From NCBI GenBank assembly GCA_035771175.1, contig JAYMFD010001170.1, positions 1 through 64,000 of the forward strand: a stretch of 64,000 nucleotides of DNA, read 5' to 3'. Position 1 is the stretch's first letter. Every line of letters begins with the position of its first letter. Both the position numbers and the translations under genes were made by a program. Shown here in pieces: positions 36,493 through 48,396 of the stretch. The notes under the pieces were generated by a model, which was given only the letters and a program-made list of their open reading frames with translations, was not told the origin of the DNA and did not search any database. Source of the stretch: Paratinospora sagittata. Its lineage: Eukaryota > Streptophyta > Magnoliopsida > Ranunculales > Menispermaceae.

Positions 36493-39400
36493 AGTACTCT
36501 TGCTCTTTAACATTCAACTTCAAATTTTATAAAACACTCATTCTCTGATTTTAAAAAATACAACACGCACGATATTTGCAAGTTAGATTGAGCTTTTCGA
36601 AGAGTTTTTCATGAGAAGAAAGTAATGATTCTTGCCTTTGCAAAAAAAGGCTTCGAATTGAATCAAAATTGCAATCTGTCTTGATGTTCAGCTAGTTCTT
36701 CATTTTATCCCTTGTGTGCTAAGATTTGCAGAGGCTATCCATTGTTTAAAACTCTAAGTATATGAAGTTGTCTCGGTAAGATAACACATCAAAAAGGAAC
36801 ACATCACCTGTTTTCATCAAGAACACATCAAACAATAGCTTTCGAATTCTACAAAGATCAAGCTCGAAGAACGAAGACATATCTCATGTCTAATGCATTA
36901 GTTTGATTTCTGGTGTGTAGGGTAACCCCTCGATCAATCTCAGCACTAAAACTCTGAAAATTGCAAAGTCTTCAAAATAACTTTCGATATAGTATTTCAT
37001 TTTTACAAAAATGTTTTCTGAAATGTTTTAATCATAATTTTAATGAGTTTTGAATTATTTAAAAGTGTTTATTCTTATATCAAAGTGTTTTGAGTCAATG
37101 AAATGGTTCTTTAGTGTCAAAATATTAATTTTTCAAAAATAAGGCTATCCAACAATTGGCACGTCTTAGACTAAAATCTGATATTTCTAACGAGAAAAAT
37201 GTGGGCACTTCTGCTTGCTCGATTTTCTATTCCTTCACAGTTTTGCCAGGTTATCTTAATTGAAATATTCTCTAGTAACACCTAGATGATTCCCATTGTC
37301 TCGCACGCCCAAAAAACTTTAGATTGAACAATGTTTTGAATTCAAATCATTTTGTAGTACTCTTGCTCTTTAACATTCAACTTCAAATTTTATAAAACAC
37401 TCATTCTCTGATTTTAAAAAATACAACACGCACGATATTTGCAAGTTAGATTGAGCTTTTCGAAGAGTTTTTCAAGAGAAGAAAGTAATGATTCTTGCCT
37501 TTGCAAAAAAAGACTTCGAATTGAACCAAAATTGCAATCTGTCTTGATGTTCAGCTAGTTCTTCATTTTATCCCTTGTGTGCTAAGATTTGCAGAGGCTA
37601 TCCATTGTTTAAAACTCTAAGTATATGAAGTTGTCTCGGTAAGATAACACATCAAAAAGGAACACATCACCTGTTTTCATCAAGAACACATCAAACAATA
37701 GCATTCGAATTCTACAAAGATCAAGCTCGAAGAACGAAGACATATCTCATGTCTAATGCATTAGTTTGATTTCTGGTGTGTAGGGTAACCCCTCGATCAA
37801 TCTCAGCACTAAAACTCTGAAAATTGCAAAGTCTTCAAAATCACTTTCGGTGTAGTATTTCATTTTGAAAAAAATTATTTTCTGAAAGGTTTTACTCATA
37901 ATTTTAATGAGTTTTCAATTAGTTAAAAGTGTTTAATCTTATATCAAAGTGGTATGAGTCAATGAAATGGTTCTTTAGTGTCAAAATATTAATTTTTCAA
38001 AAATAAGTCTATCCAGCAATTTTCACGTCTTAGACTAAAATCTAATATTTCTAACGAGAAAAATGTGGGCACTTCTGCTTGCTCAATTTTTCTATTCCTT
38101 CACAGTTTTGCCAGGTTATCTTAATTGAAATATTCTCTAGTAACACCTAGATGATTCCCATTGTCTCGCACGCCCAAAAAACTTTAGATTGAACAATGTT
38201 TTGAATTCAAATCATTTTGTAATACTCTTGCACTTTAACATTCAACTTCAAATTTTATAAAACACTCATTCTCTGATTTTAAAAAATACAACACGCACGA
38301 TATTTGCAAGTTAGATTGAGCTTTCCGAAGAGTTTTTCATGAGAAGAAAGTAATGATTCTTGCCTTTGCAAAAAAAGGCTTCGAATTGAATCAAAATTGC
38401 AATCTGTCTTGATGTTCAGCTAGTTCTTCATTTTATCCCTTGTGTGCTAAGATTTGCAGAGGCAATCCATTGTTTAAAACTCTAAGTATATGAAGTTGTC
38501 TCGGTAAGATAACACATCAAAAAGGAACACATCACCTGTTTTCATCAAGAACACATCAAACAATAGCTTTCGAATTCTATAAAGATCAAGCTTGAAGAAC
38601 GAAGACATATCTCATGTCTAATGCATTAGTTTGATTTCTGGTGTGTAGGGTAACCCCTCGATCAATCTCAGCACTAAAACTCTGAAAATTGCAAAGTCTT
38701 CAAAATAACTTTCGATATAGTATTTCATTTCTACAAAAATGTTTTCTGAAAGGTTTTAATCATAATTTTAATGAGTTTTGAATTATTTAAAAGTGTTTAT
38801 TCTTATATCAAAGTGTTTTGAGTCAATGAAATGGTTCTTTAGTGTCAAAATATTAATTTTTCAAAAATAAGGCTATCCAACAATTGGCACGTCTTAGACT
38901 AAAATCTGATATTTCTAACGAGAAAAATGTGGGCACTTCTGCTTGCTCGATTTTCTATTCCTTCACAGTTTTGCCAGGTTATCTTAATTGAAATATTCTC
39001 TAGTAACACCTAGATGATTCCCATTGTCTCGCACGCCCAAAAAACTTTAGATTGAACAATGTTTTGAATTCAAATCATTTTGTAGTACTCTTGCTCTTTA
39101 ACATTCAACTTCAAATTTTATAAAACACTCATTCTCTGATTTTAAAAAATACAACACGCACGATATTTGCAAGTTAGATTGAGCTTTTCGAAGAGTTTTT
39201 CATGAGAAGAAAGTAATGATTCTTGCCTTTGCAAAAAAAGGCTTCGAATTGAATCAAAATTGCAATCTGTCTTGATGTTCAGCTAGTTCTTCATTTTATC
39301 CCTTGTGTGCTAAGATTTGCAGAGGCTATCCATTGTTTAAAACTCTAAGTATATGAAGTTGTCTCGGTAAGATAACACATCAAAAAGGAACACATCACCT

Positions 39401-41944
39401 GTTTTCATCAAGAACACATCAAACAATAGCTTTCGAATTCTACAAAGATCAAGCTCGAAGAACGAAGACATATCTCATGTCTAATGCATTAGTTTGATTT
39501 CTGGTGTGTAGGGTAACTCCTCGATCAATCTCAGCACTAAAACTCTGAAAATTGCAAAGTCTTCAAAATAACTTTCGATATAGTATTTCATTTTTACAAA
39601 AATGTTTTCTGAAAGGTTTTAATCATAATTTTAATGAGTTTTGAATTATTTAAAAGTGTTTATTCTTATATCAAAGTGTTTTGAGTCAATGAAATGGTTC
39701 TTTAGTGTCAAAATATTAATTTTTCAAAAATAAGGCTATCCAACAATTGGCACGTCTTAGACTAAAATCTGATATTTCTAACGAGAAAAATGTGGGCACT
39801 TCTGCTTGCTCGATTTTCTATTCCTTCACAGTTTTGCCAGGTTATCTTAATTGAAATATTCTCTAGTAACACCTAGGTGATTCCCATTGTCTCGCACGCC
39901 CAAAAACTTTAGATTGAACAATGTTTTGAATTCAAATCATTTTGTAGTACTCTTGCTCTTTAACATTCAACTTCAAATTTTATAAAACACTCATTCTCTG
40001 ATTTTAAAAAATACAACACGCACGATATTTGCAAGTTAGATTGAGCTTTTCGAAGAGTTTTTCAAGAGAAGAAAGTAATGATTCTTGCCTTTGCAAAAAA
40101 AGGCTTCGAATTGAATCAAAATTGCAATCTGTCTTGATGTTCAGCTAGTTCTTCATTTTATCCCTTGTGTGCTAAGATTTGCAGAGGCTATCCATTGTTT
40201 AAAACTCTAAGTATATGAAGTTGTCTCGGTAAGATAACACATCAAAAAGGAACACATCACCTGTTTTCATCAAGAACACATCAAACAATAGCTTTCGAAT
40301 TCTACAAAGATCAAGCTCGAAGAACGAAGACATATCTCATGTCTAATGCATTAGTTTGATTTCTGGTGTGTAGGGTAACTCCTCGATCAATCTCAGCACT
40401 AAAACTCTGAAAATTGCAAAGTCTTCAAAATAACTTTCGATATAGTATTTCATTTTTACAAAAATGTTTTCTGAAAGGTTTTAATCATAATTTTAATGAG
40501 TTTTGAATTATTTAAAAGTGTTTATTCTTATATCAAAGTGTTTTGAGTCAATGAAATGGTTCTTTAGTGTCAAAATATTAATTTTTCAAAAATAAGGCTA
40601 TCCAACAATTGGCACGTCTTAGACTAAAATCTGATATTTCTAACGAGAAAAATGTGGGCACTTCTGCTTGCTCGATTTTCTATTCCTTCACAGTTTTGCC
40701 AGGTTATCTTAATTGAAATATTCTCTAGTAACACCTAGGTGATTCCCATTGTCTCGCACGCCCAAAAACTTTAGATTGAACAATGTTTTGAATTCAAATC
40801 ATTTTGTAGTACTCTTGCTCTTTAACATTCAACTTCAAATTTTATAAAACACTCATTCTCTGATTTTAAAAAATACAACACGCACGATATTTGCAAGTTA
40901 GATTGAGCTTTTCGAAGAGTTTTTCATGAGAAGAAAGTAATGATTCTTGCCTTTGCAAAAAAAGGCTTCGAATTGAATCAAAATTGCAATCTGTCTTGAT
41001 GTTCAGCTAGTTCTTCATTTTATCCCTTGTGTGCTAAGATTTGCAGAGGCTATCCATTGTTTAAAACTCTAAGTATATGAAGTTGTCTCGGTAAGATAAC
41101 ACATCAAAAAGGAACACATCACCTGTTTTCATCAAGAACACATCAAACAATAGCTTTCGAATTCTACAAAGATCAAGCTCGAAGAACGAAGACATATCTC
41201 ATGTCTAATGCATTAGTTTGATTTCTGGTGTGTAGGGTAACTCCTCGATCAATCTCAGCACTAAAACTCTGAAAATTGCAAAGTCTTCAAAATAACTTTC
41301 GATATAGTATTTCATTTTTACAAAAATGTTTTCTGAAAGGTTTTAATCATAATTTTAATGAGTTTTGAATTATTTAAAAGTGTTTATTCTTATATCAAAG
41401 TGTTTTGAGTCAATGAAATGGTTCTTTAGTGTCAAAATATTAATTTTTCAAAAATAAGGCTATCCAACAATTGGCACGTCTTAGACTAAAATCTGATATT
41501 TCTAACGAGAAAAATGTGGGCACTTCTGCTTGCTCGATTTTCTATTCCTTCACAGTTTTGCCAGGTTATCTTAATTGAAATATTCTCTAGTAACACCTAG
41601 GTGATTCCCATTGTCTCGCACGCCCAAAAACTTTAGATTGAACAATGTTTTGAATTCAAATCATTTTGTAGTACTCTTGCTCTTTAACATTCAACTTCAA
41701 ATTTTATAAAACACTCATTCTCTGATTTTAAAAAATACAACACGCACGATATTTGCAAGTTAGATTGAGCTTTTCGAAGAGTTTTTCAAGAGAAGAAAGT
41801 AATGATTCTTGCCTTTGCAAAAAAAGGCTTCGAATTGAATCAAAATTGCAATCTGTCTTGATGTTCAGCTAGTTCTTCATTTTATCCCTTGTGTGCTAAG
41901 ATTTGCAGAGGCTATCCATTGTTTAAAACTCTAAGTATATGAAG
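35433..41944 (+). repeat. Island of left-type monomers M42-M49 inside the right zone
   Basis: M42-M49 have left alleles: CACAGTTTTGCC, GTTGTCTCGG, TTTTCATC, AATAACTTTCGATATAG, TTTACAAAAATG, GTGTTTTGAG and CAACAATTGG. M44 is a Y/P hybrid (TTCAATTAGTT tail, private TTTACTCAT and AATAAGTCTATCC). M45 has private GAGGCAATCC, TTCTATAAAG, AAGCTTGAAG and TTTCTACAAA. Entry lies between about 35280 and 35513 and exit in M49 near 41945, where CTCGCTAAG begins. The exit has the same structure as the left/right switch in M39, exactly ten monomers (8,637 bp) upstream. Confidence 0.8.
39511..41944 (+). repeat. Three tandem 862-bp units (M46 tail to M49)
   Basis: GGGTAACTCC occurs at 39511, 40373 and 41235, exactly 862 bp apart, in M46-M48. 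ACCTAGGTGATT and a one-base loss in CGCCCAAAAACTTT occur in M47-M49 with the same spacing. Units are about 39511-40372, 40373-41234 and 41235-41944 (the last is incomplete). The main difference I see is CATGAGAAG in M48 against CAAGAGAAG in M47 and M49. This is the clearest single-monomer amplification in the window. Confidence 0.88.
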
Positions 41945-42337
41945 TGGTCTCGCTAAGATAACACATCAAAAAGGAACACATCACCTGTTTTGCATCAAGA
42001 ACACATCAAACAATAGCTTTCGAATTCTACAAAGATCAAGCTCGAAGAACGAAGACATATCTCCTGTCTAATGCATTAGTTTGATCTCTGGTGTGTAGGG
42101 TAACCCCTCGATCAATCTCAGCACTAAAACTCTGAAAATTGCAAAGTCTTCAAAATCACTTTCGATATAGTATTTCATTTTGAAAAAAATGTTTTCTGAA
42201 AGGTTTTAATCATAATTTTAATGAGTTTGGAATTATTTAAAAGTGTTTAATCTTATATCAAAGTGGTATGAGTCAATGAAATGGTTCTTTAGTGTCAAAA
42301 TATTAATTTTTAAAAAATAAGGCTATCTAGCAATTTT

Positions 42338-43203
42338 CACGTCTTAGACTAAAATCTTATATTTCTAACGAGAAAAATGTGGGCGCTTCTGCTTTCTCAA
42401 TTTTTCTATTCCTTCACAGGTTTGCCTGGTTATCTTAATTGAAATATTCTCTAGTAACACCTAGATGATTCCCATTGTCTCGCACGCCCAAAAAACTTTA
42501 GATTGAACAATGTTTTGAATTCAAATCATTTTGTGGTACTCTTGTTCTTTAACATTCAACTTCAAATTTTATAAAACACTCATTCTCTGATTTTAAAAAA
42601 TACAACACGCACGATATTTGCAAGTTAGATTGAGCTTTTCGAAGAGTTTTTCAAGAGAAGAAAGTAATGATTCTTGCCTTTGCAAAAAAAGGCTTCGAAT
42701 TGAACCAAAATTGCAATCTGTCTTGATGTTCAGCTAGTTCTTCATTTTATCCCTTGTGTGCTAAGATTTGCAGAGGCTATCCATTGTTTAAAACTCTAAG
42801 TATATGAAGCTGTCTCGGTAAGATAACACGTCAAAAAGGAACACATCACCTGTTTTACATCAAGAACACATCAAACAATAGCATTCGAATTCTACAAAGA
42901 TCAAGCTCGAAGAACGAAGACATATCTCATGTCTAATGCATTAGTTTGATTTCTGGTGTGTAGGGTAACCCCTCGATCAATCTCAGCACTAAAACTCTGA
43001 AAATTGCAAAGTCTTCAAAATCACTTTCGGTGTAGTATTTCATTTTGAAAAAAATTATTTTCTGAAAGGTTTTAATCATAATTTTAATGAGTTTTCAATT
43101 AGTTAAAAGTGTTTAATCTTATATCAAAGTGGTATGAGTCAATGAAATGGTTCTTTAGTGTCAAAATATTAATTTTTCAAAAATAAGGCTATCTAGCAAT
43201 TTT
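42338..43203 (+). repeat. Monomer M50, P class
   Basis: A complete 866-bp P monomer. Private changes are GGGCGCTTCTGCTTTCTC and, in both flanking tails (M49 and M50), GGCTATCTAGC. Its part from about 42428-42533 onward is the start of the block copied at M60. Confidence 0.8.
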
Positions 43204-44068
43204 CACGTCTTAGACTAAAATCTAATATTTCTAACGAGAAAAATGTGGGCATTTCTGCTTGCTCAATTTTTCTATTCCTTCACAGTTTTGCCTGGTTATC
43301 TTAATTGAAATATTCTCTAGTAACACCTAGATGATTCCCATTGTCTCGCACGCCCAAAAAACTTTAGATTGAACAATGTTTTGAATTCAAATCATTTTGT
43401 AGTACTCTTGCTCTTTAACATTCAACTTCAAATTTTATAAAACACTCATTCTCTGATTTTAAAAAATACAACACGGACGATATTTGCAAGTTAGATTGAG
43501 CTTTTCGAAGAGTTTTTCAAGAGAAGAAAGTAATGATTCTTGCCTTTGCAAAAAAAGGCTTCGACTTGAATCAAAATTGCAATCTGTCCTGATGTTCAGC
43601 TAGTTCTTCATTTTATCCCTTGTGTGCTAAGATTTGCAGAGGCTATCCATTGTTTAAAACTCTAAGTATATGAAGTGGTCTCGCTAAGATAACACATCAA
43701 AAAGGAACACATCACCTGTTTTGCAATAAGAACACATCAAACAATAGCTTTCGAATTCTACAATGATCAAGCTCGAAGAACGAAGACATATCTCCTGTCT
43801 AATGCATTAGTTTGATCTCTGGTGTGTAGGGTAACCCCTCGATCAATCTCAGCACTAAAACTCTGAAAATTGCAAAGTCTTCAAAATCACTTTCGATATA
43901 GTATTTCATTTTGAAAAAAATGTTTTCTGAAAGGTTTTAATCATAATTTTAATGAGTTTTGAATTATTTAAAAGTGTTTAATCTTATATCAAAGTGGTAT
44001 GAGTCAATGAAATGGTTCTTTAGTGTCAAAATATTAATTTTTAAAAAATAAGGCTATCCAGCAATTTT

Positions 44069-47000
44069 CACGTCTTAGACTAAAATCTTATATTTCTAAC
44101 GAGAAAAATGTGGGCCCTTCTGCTTGCTCAATTTTTCTATTCCTTCACAGGTTTGCCTGGTTATCTTAATTGAAATATTCTCTAGTAACACCTAGATGAT
44201 TCCCATTGTCTCGCACGCCCAAAAGACTTTAGATTGAACAATGTTTTGAATTCAAATCATTTTGTGGTACTCTTGTTCTTTAACATTCAACTTCAAATTT
44301 TATAAAACACTCATTCTCTGATTTTAAAAAATACAACACGCACGATATTTGCAAGTTAGATTGAGCTTTTCGAAGAGTTTTTCAAGAGAAGAAAGTAATG
44401 ATTCTTGCCTTTGCAAAAAAAGGCTTCGAATTGAACCAAAATTGCAATCTGTCTTGATGTTCAGCTAGTTCTTCATTTTATCCCTTGTGTGCTAAGATTT
44501 GCAGAGGCTATCCATTGTTTAAAACTCTAAGTATATGAAGCTGTCTCGGTAAGATAACACGTCAAAAAGGAACACATCACCTGTTTTACATCAAGAACAC
44601 ATCAAACAATAGCATTCGAATTCTACAAAGATCAAGCTCGAAGAACGAAGACATATCTCATGTCTAATGCATTAGTTTGATTTCTGGTGTGTAGGGTAAC
44701 CCCTCGATCAATCTCAGCACTAAAACGCTGAAAATTGCAAAGTCTTCAAAATCACTTTCGGTGTAGTATTTCATTTTGAAAAAAATTATTTTCTGAAAGG
44801 TTTTAATCATAATTTTAATGAGTTTTCAATTAGTTAAAAGTGTTTAATCTTATATCAAAGTGGTATGAGTCAATGAAATGGTTCTTTAGTGTCAAAATAT
44901 TAATTTTTCAAAAATAAGGCTATCCAGCAATTTCCACGTCTTAGACTAAAATCTAATATTTCTAACGAGAAAAATGTGGGCATTTCTGCTTGCTCAATTT
45001 TTCTATTCCTTCACAGTTTTGCCTGGTTATCTTAATTGAAATATTCTCTAGTAACACCTAGATGATTCCCATTGTCTCGCACGCCCAAAAAACTTTAAAT
45101 TGAACAATGTTTTGAATTCAAATCATTTTGTAGTACTCTTGCTCTTTAAAATTCAACTTCAAATTTTATAAAACACTCATTCTCTGATTTTAAAAAATAC
45201 AACACGCACGATATTTGCAAGTTAGATTGAGCTTTTCGAAGAGTTTTTCATGAGAAGAAAGTAATGATTCTTGCCTTTGCAAAAAAAGGCTTCGAATTGA
45301 ATCAAAATTGCAATCTGTCTTGATGTTCAGCTAGTTCTTCATTTTATCCCTTGTGTGCTAAGATTTGCAGAGGCTATCCATTGTTTAAAACTCTAAGTAT
45401 ATGAAGTGGTCTCGCTAAGATAACACATCAAAAAGGAACACATCACCTGTTTTGCATCAAGAACACATCAAACAATAGCTTTCGAATTCTACAAAGATCA
45501 AGCTCGAAGAACGAAGACATATCTCCTGTCTAATGCATTAGTTTGATCTCTGGTGTGTAGGGTAACCCCTCGATCAATCTCAGCACTAAAACTCTGAAAA
45601 TTGCAAAGTCTTCAAAATCACTTTCGATATAGTATTTCATTTTGGAAAAAATGTTTTCTGAAAGGTTTTAATCATAATTTTAATGAGTTTTGAATTATTT
45701 AAAAGTGTTTAATCTTATATCAAAGTGGTATGAGTCAATGAAATGGTTCTTTAGTGTCAAAATGTTAATTTTTCAAAAATAAGGCTATCCAGCAATTTTC
45801 ACGTCTTAGACTAAAATCTTATATTTCTAACGAGAAAAATGTGGGCACTTCTGCTTGCTCAATTTTTCTATTCCTTCACAGGTTTGCCTGGTTATCTTAA
45901 TTGAAATATTCTCTAGTAACACCTAGATGATTCCCATTGTCTCGCACGCCCAAAAAACTTTAGATTGAACAATGTTTTGAATTCAAATCATTTTGTGGTA
46001 CTCTTGTTCTTTAACATTCAACTTCAAATTTTATAAAACACTCATTCTCTGATTTTAAAAAATACAACACGCACGATATTTGCAAGTTAGATTGAGCTTT
46101 TCGAAGAGTTTTTCAAGAGAAGAAAGTAATGATTCTTGCCTTTGCAAAAAAAGGCTTCGAATTGAACCAAAATTGCAATCTGTCTTGATGTTCAGCTAGT
46201 TCTTCATTTTATCCCTTGTGTGCTAAGATTTGCAGAGGCTATCCATTGTTTAAAACTCTAAGTATATGAAGCTGTCTCGGTAAGATAACACGTCAAAAAG
46301 GAACACATCACCTGTTTTACATCAAGAACACATCAAACAATAGCATTCGAATTCTACAAAGATCAAGCTCGAAGAACGAAGACATATCTCATGTCTAATG
46401 CATTAGTTTGATTTCTGGTGTGTAGGGTAACCCCTCGATCAATCTCAGCACTAAAACTCTGAAAATTGCAAAGTCTTCAAAATCACTTTCGGTGTAGTAT
46501 TTCATTTTGAAAAAAATTATTTTCTGAAAGGTTTTAATCATAATTTTAATGAGTTTTCAATTAGTTAAAAGTGTTTAATCTTATATCAAAGTGGTATGAG
46601 TCAATGAAATGGTTCTTTAGTGTCAAAATATTAATTTCTCAAAAATAAGGCTATCCAGCAATTTTCACGTCTTAGACTAAAATCTAATATTTCTAACGAG
46701 AAAAATGTGGGCACTTCTGCTTGCTCAATTTTTCTATTCCTTCACAGTTTTGCCTGGTTATCTTAATTGAAATATTCTCTAGTAACACCTAGATGATTCC
46801 CATTGTCTCGCACGCCCAAAAAACTTTCGATTGAACAATGTTTTGAATTCAAATCATTTTGTAGTACTCTTGCTCTTTAACATTCAACTTCAAATTTTAT
46901 ACAACACTCATTCTCTGATTTTAAAAAATACAACACGCACGATATTTGCAAGTTAGATTGAGCTTTTCGAAGAGTTTTTCAAGAGAAGAAAGTAATGATT

Positions 47001-48396
47001 CTTGCCTTTGCAAAAAAAGGCTTCGAATTGAATCAAAATTGCAATCTGTCTTGATGTTCAGCTAGTTCTTCATTTTATCCCTTGTGTGCTAAGATTTGCA
47101 GAGGCTATCAATTGTTTAAAACTCTAAGTATATGAAGTGGTCTCGATAAGATAACACATCAAAAAGGAACACATCACCTGTTTTGCATCAAGAACACATC
47201 AAACAATAGCTTTCAAATTCTACAAAGATCAAGCTCGAAGAACGAAGACATATCTCCTGTCTAATGCATTAGTTTGATCTCTGGTGTGTAGGGTAACCCC
47301 TCGATCAATCTCAGCACTAAAACTCTGAAAATTGCAAAGTCTTCAAAATCACTTTCGATATAGTATTTCATTTTGAAAAAGATGTTTTCTGAAAGGTTTT
47401 ATTCATAATTTTAATGAGTTTTCAATTAGTTAAAAGTGTTTAATCTTATATCAAAGTGGTATGAGTCAATGAAATGGTTCTTTAGTGTCAAAATATTAAT
47501 TTTTCAAAAATAAGGCTATCCAGCAATTTTCACTTCTTAGACTAAAATCTTATATTTCTAACGAGAAAAATGTGGGCACTTCTGCTTGCTCAATTTTTCT
47601 ATTCCTTCACAATTTTGCCTGGTTATCTTAATTGAAATATTCTCTAGTAACACCTAGATGATTCCCATTGTCTCGCACGCCCAAAAAACTTTAGATTGAA
47701 CAATGTTTTGAATTCAAATCATTTTGTAGTACTCTTGTTCTTTAACATTCAACTTCAAATTTTATAAAACACTCATTCTCTGATTTTAAAAAATACAACA
47801 CGCACGATATTTGCAAGTTAGATTGAGCTTTTCGAAGAGTTTTTCAAGAGAAGAAAGTAATGATTCTTGCCTTTGCAAAAAAAGGCTTCGAATTGAATCA
47901 AAATTGCAATCTGTCTTGATGTTCAACTAGTTCTTCATTTTATCCCTTGTGTGCTAAGATTTGCAGAGGCTATCCATTGTTTAAAACTCTAAGTATATGA
48001 AGTTGTCTCGGTAAGATAACACATCAAAAAGGAACACATCACCTGTTTTACATCAAGAACACATCAAACAATAGCATTCGAATTCTACAAAGATCAAGCT
48101 CGAAGAACGAAGACATATCTCATGTCTAATGCATTAGTTTGATTTCTGGTGTGTAGGGTAACCCCTCGATCAATCTCAGCACTAAAACTCTGAAAATTGC
48201 AAAGTCTTCAAAATCACTTTCGGTGTAGTATTTCATTTTGAAAAAAATTATTTTCTGAAAGGTTTTAATCATAATTTTAATGAGTTTTCAATTATTTAAA
48301 AGTGTTTAATCTTATATCAAAGTGGTATGAGTCAATGAAATGGTTCTTTAGTGTCAAAATATTAATTTTTAAAAAATAAGGCTATCCAGCAATTTT
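44069..48396 (+). repeat. Five-monomer unit, first copy (M52-M56: P Q P Q R)
   Basis: This unit of 4,328 bp has the order P (GGGCCC), Q (TTTAAATTG), P, Q (TTTCGATTG, TATCAATTG), R (CACTTCTTAG, CACAATTTTG). It is repeated at M62-M66 and M67-M71. In this copy M55 has GAAAAAGATG near 47379. It is followed by M57, a copy of M40, rather than by the next pentamer. Confidence 0.85.
48281..48300 (+). other. Crossover junction in M56 (TTCAA to TTATTTAAAAG)
   Basis: P and R tails normally read TTCAATTAGTTAAAAG and Q tails read TTGAATTATTTAAAAG. M56 reads TTCAATTATTTAAAAG, a left half of one and a right half of the other. The exchange lies within the shared AATTA. Everything after it matches the M39 tail and M40 at a fixed 14,696-bp offset. 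Confidence 0.8.

Larger units (their letters stand above)
42533..48396 (+). repeat. ~5.9-kb P/Q/R block M50-M56, matched from 51187
   Basis: The block reappears downstream with a constant offset of 8,654 bp (43204 to 51858, 44069 to 52723, 44935 to 53589, 45800 to 54454, 46666 to 55320, 47531 to 56185). Shared private variants are CACGGACG, GTCCTGATG, GCAATAAGAAC and TACAATGATC (M51/M61); GGGCCCTTC, CCAAAAGACTT and AAAACGCTG (M52/M62); TTTCCACGTC, TTTAAATTG and TTAAAATTC (M53/M63); TTTGGAAAAAATG; TTTCTCAAAAA, TTATACAACAC, TATCAATTG and TTTCAAATTC (M55/M65); CACTTCTTAG, CACAATTTTGCC and GTTCAACTAG (M56/M66). Confidence 0.92.
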
